Both the position numbers and the translations under genes were made by a program. Below, piece by piece: positions 8,358 through 14,121 of a stretch of DNA of 15,867 bases. Numbering within the stretch: position 1 is the stretch's first letter; each line of letters begins with the position of its first letter. The notes beneath the pieces were generated by a model. It ran no database searches. It was given only the letters and a program-made list of their open reading frames with translations, and was not told the origin of the DNA. This stretch comes from an uncultured Caulobacteraceae bacterium (GTDB taxonomy: Bacteria; Pseudomonadota; Alphaproteobacteria; Caulobacterales; Caulobacteraceae), in NCBI GenBank assembly GCA_946482375.1, contig CAMLRH010000027.1:1-15867 (forward strand), read 5' to 3'.

Positions 8358-8362
8358 ACGCC

Positions 8363-9172
8363 ATGCCGATCCGCCACGCCCCTTGGGCCGACGCCCCGCC
8401 CGACTTCGCCATCGGCCTCGCGCCGATCGACGAAGCCGACTGGCTGGAAGGCGAGGAGGACGCGCCGGCCGCCCGCAAGGACGCGCTGTTCGAAACCGCC
8501 CGCGACCTCGTCTGGGCAGAGACAGAGGGCTCGCGCCCGGCGCAGGAAGAGGTGCTGGCCTTGGTCGAGCATGCCCTCGGCCAGGCCTCCGACCGCCCCG
8601 ACCTGCCGCCGCTCTACGCCGCCTCGCGGATGGTCGCCGACGACCTCTGCCTGATGGAGAAGCGGAACGGCGAGTGGACCCTGGCGGCGCTCAGCCTGTC
8701 GGCGCCGACCTTCTTCACGGCCGCCGATTCCGTTGGAAAGAGCCTCGAAGGCCTGCACGGACCGGTGCCGGGGTTCGGGGAGCGTTTCCTTTCGCGGGTC
8801 GGCCGCATCTTCGACGGGCTGCGCGAGGGTCTAGTTCTGCAGCGGCGCAACTGGACGGTTTTGAACAGTTCTGAACTGCACCTTCCAGACCCCGCGCCGG
8901 TGCGCGCCCGCATCCCCGAGATCACCGACGCCGCCTCACAGCTCTTCCTTCGCGTCGAGCGCCAGACCCTGCGGCGGCTGCCTCGAACCGGCGCTGCCCT
9001 GTTCACCATCCGAGTGTGGCGCCACCCCTTGGGCGACCTGCTCCACGAACCCGAGGGTCTGGCGGCCTTCGCCCAGGCCTGGCGGGGGGCGAGCGAGGAC
9101 TTCCGCGCCTACAAGAAGCTCCACCTCTACGACGCGCTGGTGGCGGATTTCCTAGCGAAAGCAGAAGCATAG
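8363..9172 (+). CDS. DUF3445 protein, heme-dependent oxidative N-demethylase-like
   Basis: The family (DUF3445) was linked to a heme-binding PAS-fold enzyme that demethylates dimethylamine oxidatively; most members have unknown substrates. In the 269-residue protein the recognisable family blocks are ADDLCLME (92-99), the SAPTFF to LHGPVP region (113-135), RRNWTVLNS (161-169) and the most conserved stretch, LRVERQTLRRLP to ALFTI (196-215). There is no signal peptide or membrane segment, so it is probably cytosolic. The partner subunits of the characterised demethylase are not encoded nearby. That leaves open a stand-alone heme enzyme or sensor. The start ATG lacks a ribosome binding site and may be leaderless. 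The family call is confident; the reaction is inferred from the family only. Confidence 0.88.
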   Translation: MPIRHAPWADAPPDFAIGLAPIDEADWLEGEEDAPAARKDALFETARDLVWAETEGSRPAQEEVLALVEHALGQASDRPDLPPLYAASRMVADDLCLMEKRNGEWTLAALSLSAPTFFTAADSVGKSLEGLHGPVPGFGERFLSRVGRIFDGLREGLVLQRRNWTVLNSSELHLPDPAPVRARIPEITDAASQLFLRVERQTLRRLPRTGAALFTIRVWRHPLGDLLHEPEGLAAFAQAWRGASEDFRAYKKLHLYDALVADFLAKAEA

Positions 9173-9238
9173 CTTCACCGTTCGCAACAGGCTGCGCCGC
9201 CGCGCGTTCACTCCGGATCGACCCGGAGCGCCCTCGCC

Positions 9239-11269
9239 GTGCCTTTCGACTGGCCATCCTCTGTCGAGCCCGCCCTGCGACGCCTGTCACCGGGGCAGCT
9301 TCCCGAGACCGTGAAGCTGCCCAAGCGCGGCTCATCCTACTTCGGCATCATCTCGGTGGTGCTGCTGGTTGCCGCCGTCGTCATCTTCCTGCTGATCTTC
9401 GACTGGAACTGGTTCCGCCCGCCCCTGGCCGAGATCGCTTCCGACAAGCTGAACCGCGAGGTGCGGATTCAGGGCGACCTGGACGTCCATCCCTGGTCCC
9501 TGTCACCCAGCGCCGAGGTCCACGGCATCACCGTCTCGCAGCCGGACCATCTCAAGGGCCAGATGGGCGAGATCGAGCGGCTGGCCGTGAAGGTGAAGCT
9601 GCCGCCTCTGTTCCGGGGCGAGCAGATTCTCGAGGTGCTCGAGGTCCGCGCGCCGGACGTGAAGCTCCAGCGCGACGCGCAAGGCCGCAACAACTGGCAG
9701 TTCGGTGACCCGGAGAAGAAGGGCGAGCCGACGAAAATCCCGGCCATCCAGCACTTCTGGGTCCGCGACGGCCACATCCGGCTCGACGACGCCCAGCGCA
9801 AGCTGACGCTCGATGGCACGGTCAACACCAGCGAGCACACGGTCGGCCCCGACAAGGGCTCGTTCGCGATGGACAGCAGGGGCACCATTAACGGCGAGCC
9901 CTTCACCCTGACGGTCAAGGGCGCCCCCCTGCTGCGCGTCACGCCCGAGAAGCCCTATCCGTTCACCGCCGAGCTGGTGTCGCGCTCGACCCGCGCCACC
10001 GCTGACGCCCAGATCGACCGGCCCTTCGACCTCGGACATTTCGGCGGCACGCTAACGGTCAGCGGTCAGGACCTCGCCGACCTCTACCGGCTGACCGGGC
10101 TGGCCATGCCGAACACCCCGCCCTACCGGATCACCGGCAAGCTGCGCCGTAACGAAGCCCGCTACGACTACGACGACTTCGACGGCCGCATCGGCGACAG
10201 CGACATCTCCGGCGACCTCTATGTGCGAACCGATCTTGAGCGGCCGTACCTCAACGCCGACGCTCGCTCGCGCTTGCTCGACTTCGACGATATCGGCCCG
10301 ATCTTCGGCCTGCCGCCCTCCACGGGTCGCGGCGAGACCGCCAACGCCGAGCAGAAGGCCAAGGCCGGCTCGACGCGCACCGGCTATCTGCTTCCCGACG
10401 CAACGCTCAACGTCGAACGCATCCGCGCGATGGACGCCGACGTCACCTACCGCGCCGACCGGATCAACGCCCCCGGCTGGCCACTGCGCAAGGTGCAGGC
10501 CGACATCAAGCTGAAAAACGGCGTCCTCGACGCCAATCCCGTGTCGTTCGATTTCAACCGCGGCAGCCTCGACGGCCGCATCAAGCTGGACGCCAGCCGC
10601 GCCACGCCGCGCACCGACGTCGACATGCGCCTGTTCAACGCCCGCATCGAGGATTGGGTGAAGTTCAAGTCCGCCGGCAAGCCGGTGATCGAGGGCAAGT
10701 TCGTCGGCCGGGTGCGGCTGACCGGCCACGGCAACTCCGTCCACCGCGCCGCCTCGACCGCCAATGGCTCGGTGACCTTCGCCATGCCGAGCGGCCACAT
10801 GCGCCAGGCCTTCGCCGAGCTGCTCGGCATCAACGTCACCAAGGGCCTGATCATGCTGATGAGCGAGGACCCGCAGGGAACGCCCATCCGCTGCGCCGTC
10901 GGCGATTTCCGCGCCGCGAACGGCGTGCTGACCGCACAGACACTGGTGCTGGACACCGGCGTCGTCGTCGCCCACGGCAAGGGCACGGTGAGCCTGCGCA
11001 ACGAAACCATGGACCTCAAGCTCGACGGCGATTCCAAGAAGTTCCGGCTGGTGCGGCTGCTGTCGCCCATCACCATCAAGGGTAGCTGGCGCAAGCCAAA
11101 GATCGGCATCGAGCCCGGGCCGGCCATTGCGCAGGGCGTGATCGGCCTTGGGCTGGGTGCGCTGGTCCACCCGCTGGCCGCCATCCTGCCGTTCGTCGAA
11201 CCGGGCGGCGCCGATGACGCCGACTGCGCGGGCCTGTTGGCTCAGGCCGCCGCCAAAGGCGCTCGCTAA
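9239..11269 (+). CDS. AsmA-family envelope protein
   Basis: This inner-membrane-anchored periplasmic protein belongs to the AsmA family, bridge-like proteins linked to lipid movement and outer-membrane assembly. The 676-residue protein has a short cytoplasmic N-terminus, one TM (about 35-54), the family marker FDWNWFRPPL just after it, and a long beta-rich periplasmic region. That region includes GDLDVHPWSLSPSAEV. The C-terminal AsmA block runs from about GKFVGRVRLTGHG through KGSWRKPKIGIEPG to LVHPLAAILPF. The GTG at 9239 is the longest start, with GGAG 12 bases upstream; a GTG at 9311 (MKLPKRGSS) would place the TM closer to the N-terminus and is a real alternative. It follows the DUF3445 gene by 66 bp. 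Its stop overlaps the stop of the opposing hydratase gene. Confidence 0.9.
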   Translation: MPFDWPSSVEPALRRLSPGQLPETVKLPKRGSSYFGIISVVLLVAAVVIFLLIFDWNWFRPPLAEIASDKLNREVRIQGDLDVHPWSLSPSAEVHGITVSQPDHLKGQMGEIERLAVKVKLPPLFRGEQILEVLEVRAPDVKLQRDAQGRNNWQFGDPEKKGEPTKIPAIQHFWVRDGHIRLDDAQRKLTLDGTVNTSEHTVGPDKGSFAMDSRGTINGEPFTLTVKGAPLLRVTPEKPYPFTAELVSRSTRATADAQIDRPFDLGHFGGTLTVSGQDLADLYRLTGLAMPNTPPYRITGKLRRNEARYDYDDFDGRIGDSDISGDLYVRTDLERPYLNADARSRLLDFDDIGPIFGLPPSTGRGETANAEQKAKAGSTRTGYLLPDATLNVERIRAMDADVTYRADRINAPGWPLRKVQADIKLKNGVLDANPVSFDFNRGSLDGRIKLDASRATPRTDVDMRLFNARIEDWVKFKSAGKPVIEGKFVGRVRLTGHGNSVHRAASTANGSVTFAMPSGHMRQAFAELLGINVTKGLIMLMSEDPQGTPIRCAVGDFRAANGVLTAQTLVLDTGVVVAHGKGTVSLRNETMDLKLDGDSKKFRLVRLLSPITIKGSWRKPKIGIEPGPAIAQGVIGLGLGALVHPLAAILPFVEPGGADDADCAGLLAQAAAKGAR

Positions 11270-12027
11270 CGGCGGCGGAAGACCGGCTCGCGTCTTTCAG
11301 CGAAAGCAGCGACGGCGTCGGCGTGATCCTCGCTCGGCGACAGGATCTCGACCTCGTCGGCCATCGCCTGAGCCGCTTCCTCGGCGTCCATGTCGAGCGC
11401 GCGGGAGGCGATGCGCTTCGTCGCCTCGATGGACAACGGCGCGCGGGAAGCAATGCGCGCGGCCAGCGCCAGCGCCGCATCGAGCAGGGCGCCGGGTTCA
11501 TGCACGGCGGTGACGAGGCCGTTGGCCAGCGCCTCCTCCGGCCTAACCGGCAAGCCGGTCAACAGCATGACCTTCGCCTTGGCCACGCCGATGGTCCTCG
11601 GCAGCCGCCACGGCGACGCCATCAGTCCGACATTGACCCCGGCCGCGGTGAAGACAGCTTCGGTCGAGGCCAGCCGGATATCGCTGGCCAGCGCCACCTC
11701 CAGCCCGCCGCCGACGCAGTGGCCGTTCACCGCCGCCACGATCGGCGCGCGGAAGGTCTCCAGCCGCGCCAGCATGGCGTTGAAGTCCGCCACCGCCTGC
11801 GGCGTAACCCGCCCGTTGGCGGCCGCCTCGCGCAGGTCATCGCCTGTGCAGAAGGTCTTGCCGCGCCCGGTCAGCACCACCGCGCGCACCGCGGGGTCGG
11901 CCTCCAGCTCGTCGAACAGCGCAACCATCCGCTTGCGCATGGCCGAGCCCAGGGCATTGGCGGGCGGGTTGTCGATCTCGACCAGGACGACGCCCTCGGC
12001 GGGGCGGGAGACGTGCAGCGCGCTCAT
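11266..12027 (-). CDS. Enoyl-CoA hydratase/isomerase family protein (crotonase fold), ECHDC3-like
   Basis: This is a probable cytosolic acyl-CoA-binding enzyme. The 253-residue protein has the oxyanion-hole regions KTFCTGDDL (57-65) and NGHCVGGGLEVALASDIRLA (101-120). Glu110 corresponds to the first catalytic glutamate of enoyl-CoA hydratase. The second catalytic glutamate is absent: the usual PExxxG block reads AAGVNVGL with Gly130 in that position. The VNVGL and LLTG pattern resembles the ECHDC3-like branch, so a true hydratase activity is doubtful. The start at ATG 12027 gives a normal N-terminus. Upstream open frame is only antisense to the next gene. It lies 38 bp after the DUF4402 gene, so it may be carried on the end of that transcript. 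Its stop overlaps the asmA stop tail to tail. Confidence 0.92.
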   Translation of the reverse strand: MSALHVSRPAEGVVLVEIDNPPANALGSAMRKRMVALFDELEADPAVRAVVLTGRGKTFCTGDDLREAAANGRVTPQAVADFNAMLARLETFRAPIVAAVNGHCVGGGLEVALASDIRLASTEAVFTAAGVNVGLMASPWRLPRTIGVAKAKVMLLTGLPVRPEEALANGLVTAVHEPGALLDAALALAARIASRAPLSIEATKRIASRALDMDAEEAAQAMADEVEILSPSEDHADAVAAFAERREPVFRRR

Positions 12028-12065
12028 GGCCGCGCTGTCGCCGATTGCGGCGGCTACCGCAAGGC

Positions 12066-13064
12066 TCAGTTGTACTGGGCCGTGACGTTGTATGAGCCGC
12101 TGTAGTCGCCGGTCGTCGTCGTGCCGCGGAAGGTGAAGGTGCCGCCGACGTAGAAAGTCGCGCTGCCCTCGGTCCCCGGGGTGTTGCTGAGCGAGGTCGG
12201 AAGCGCCGTCTTCAGCAGGGTCACGTCCAGCGAGGCGCCGCTCGGTCCGTCCATCGTGAAGGAGGCCGGCACCGAGATCGAAACAGCCTGACCGCCTTCC
12301 CCCGTGACCGTGTAGGTCGCCCTCGATGGCGGCGTGGCGCCGACGCCTCCGGCGCTCGTGCCGGCGACGGTGAGTATATTGGTGGTCGGGTTGAGGGTGA
12401 CGCTGCCGTTGCCGCTCTTCGGCTTCATGATCGTGCCGAATATCAGCGTCGGCGAACCGGTCAGCGAAATCGGCCGCGAGACCAGGGCCGTGAGATTGCC
12501 GCTGGCGCCGGTCGTGGGCGTCGTCGGCGAGGGCGCGGCATAGACGTAGAAGCCCGAGGTCGCCGACCCGGGCGATCCCGCGCCGTCGTTGCCGTTCACA
12601 CCGATGTCGGCGCCGAAATAGACCGTTGGCTGCTTGTTCTTGTTCGACTGGGTCAGCGTGAACTCGACGGGGTTCGTGCCGGTCACGCCGGTGATCGTTC
12701 CGCCGCTGGCGATGGCCACCGTGAAGTTGCTCATCGAGCCGACCTTGCCGGTCGGCGAGCCGATCGAGCCGATACGCACCTTCGAAACCGCACCGCTGCA
12801 AACGTTGCCGTTGCCGCTGCAGGCGATCTCGACCAGCCCGCGCACCGTGCCGGAGCTGGCGCGAACCGCCGAGCCGCTGAGCCTTGTGACGGCGCCGTTG
12901 GCGTCGAACCGGAAGGTCGTCGCGCCCGTATTGGCGGTGACCACGTTGCCGAGGTTGGGTCCGCTGCTGACGGAGGCGCTGAAGGTCTGGGCAGCGGCAG
13001 GCGTCGCCGCCAGCAGCGCAAGCGCGGCGGCAAAGACTCGCAGACCGGGCGCCCAGGCTCGCAT
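12066..13064 (-). CDS. Secreted double-domain DUF4402 protein, putative pilus subunit A
   Basis: This is a probable exported structural subunit of a surface fibre. The 332-residue protein has a clear signal peptide, MRAWAPGLRV followed by an Ala/Leu core, cut after AAA-25 before Gln26. The mature protein is Gly/Ser/Thr-rich and beta-strand-like. An N-terminal domain (about 26-178) has a Cys82/Cys89 pair. A conserved SPTTPTTG linker leads to the C-terminal DUF4402 domain (about 190-332). The two halves resemble each other (NLGNVV with IFGTIM; TVYFGADI with TFYVGGTF). The C-terminus reads GDYSGSYNVTAQYN, with Gly at -14 and Tyr at -2 as in chaperone-usher pilins. It is a paralogue of the next upstream gene, 77 bp away. 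The fimbrial role is inferred from this motif and the usher-like neighbour. Confidence 0.85.
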   Translation of the reverse strand: MRAWAPGLRVFAAALALLAATPAAAQTFSASVSSGPNLGNVVTANTGATTFRFDANGAVTRLSGSAVRASSGTVRGLVEIACSGNGNVCSGAVSKVRIGSIGSPTGKVGSMSNFTVAIASGGTITGVTGTNPVEFTLTQSNKNKQPTVYFGADIGVNGNDGAGSPGSATSGFYVYAAPSPTTPTTGASGNLTALVSRPISLTGSPTLIFGTIMKPKSGNGSVTLNPTTNILTVAGTSAGGVGATPPSRATYTVTGEGGQAVSISVPASFTMDGPSGASLDVTLLKTALPTSLSNTPGTEGSATFYVGGTFTFRGTTTTGDYSGSYNVTAQYN

Positions 13065-13141
13065 GCGCGGCTTTTACCCGGAGCCATGGTCAAGCCTCAC
13101 GAGCGCATGATGTCTCACCCCGGGCGGCCGATCGCCGCACC

Positions 13142-14116
13142 TCAGTTGTAGCTGACGGTCGTGGCGAACGAGCCGGAGTACTCGCCCATCGGCGTGCCCG
13201 GGGAGATCGTGAACCAGCCGCCAGTGTGGAACGTGGCTGACCCTTCGGCGCCTGTGGAGCCGCTCAGCAAGGTCGGAAACGTCGTGTGCGTGAGGGTCAC
13301 CGGGATCGCGCCGCCACCGCCGATGCGGTTCAGCGTCATGCTCTCGTCCTGACTGACCGAGATCGCCAGCCCGCCCTCGCCCCTGAGGAGATAGGTGGCC
13401 CGCGCCGGCGATCCCCCACCGCCGCCCCCGCCCGTGATCGAGCGCGCGCCGGTGGCCGGGTCGATGGTGACCGTCTGCGAGCCGCCTGCGGGGCGAACGA
13501 TGCTCCCGAAGTTGAGCAGGGTTGTCCCCTGGAAGGAGAGGCCACGATAGGTCGTGGCGCTCGCGAGGCCGGTCACGCCCGTGGTCGGCGTCGTCGGCGA
13601 CCTGGCCACATAGACGTAGAACTGCGAGGTCGCCGCCCCGGAGGCGCCGGCGCTGTTGCTGGCCTCGATGGGAAACTCGGCGCCGATGTAGAAGACCGGC
13701 GGCGTGTTCTTGTTCTGCGGATTGATGACGAACTCGACCGGATTGAACCCGGTCTGGCTCTTGATCGTCCCGCTGGTCGCCGAAATGGTGAAGTTGGTGA
13801 GCTGGCCGGCCTTTCCCGTGGGCAGGCCGATCGACCCCACCTGCACCTTCATGTCGCGGCCGCAATCGTTGCCGCCGCCGTCGCATTCGATGGTGACCCT
13901 GGCGCGGGTCATGCCGCCCAGCCGTCTTACGGCGCTGCCGGTCTGGCTGACGTTTCCGGTCGCCGCGTCGAAGGTGAAGACAGTCGGCGTCGCCGCCGCG
14001 GGGACGATGATCCCGAGGTCGGGCAACTGGTCGATAACCGGATTGTAGACCTGCGCGGGCGCGGGCCCGGCGACGCTAACCAATACCGCCACGAGGGCGG
14101 CTCCCCCCAAACGCAT
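13142..14116 (-). CDS. Secreted double-domain DUF4402 protein, putative pilus subunit B
   Basis: This paralogue of the neighbouring secreted protein has 324 residues. Its signal peptide MRLGGAALVAVLVSVAGPAPA is cut before Gln22. The N-terminal domain (about 22-170) has Cys78/Cys85 with the same six-residue spacing as its paralogue. The shared SPTTPTTG linker (173-180) precedes the DUF4402 domain (about 190-324), which contains a run of seven glycines (229-235). It ends GEYSGSFATTVSYN, again with Gly at -14 and Tyr at -2. ATG 14116 is preferred over the in-frame GTG at 14122, because the strong GGAAGGGGG is nine bases from the ATG but only three from the GTG. The gene starts 5 bp after the usher-like stop, so coupled translation is likely. 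Function as a chaperone-dependent pilus subunit is inferred. Confidence 0.85.
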   Translation of the reverse strand: MRLGGAALVAVLVSVAGPAPAQVYNPVIDQLPDLGIIVPAAATPTVFTFDAATGNVSQTGSAVRRLGGMTRARVTIECDGGGNDCGRDMKVQVGSIGLPTGKAGQLTNFTISATSGTIKSQTGFNPVEFVINPQNKNTPPVFYIGAEFPIEASNSAGASGAATSQFYVYVARSPTTPTTGVTGLASATTYRGLSFQGTTLLNFGSIVRPAGGSQTVTIDPATGARSITGGGGGGGSPARATYLLRGEGGLAISVSQDESMTLNRIGGGGAIPVTLTHTTFPTLLSGSTGAEGSATFHTGGWFTISPGTPMGEYSGSFATTVSYN

Positions 14117-14121
14117 ACGCA

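Noticed and set aside
11266..12801. A 511-residue reading that would fuse extra sequence to the hydratase
   Set aside because: The upstream half overlaps the DUF4402 gene on the same strand in another frame and is low-complexity Arg/His-rich. The crotonase protein begins at ATG 12027.
13065..13141. Terminator or promoter between the two DUF4402 genes
   Set aside because: Only a weak 5-bp stem (GCGGC/GCCGC) without a T-run is visible, and no convincing promoter boxes; the 77-bp gap is more likely transcribed through.
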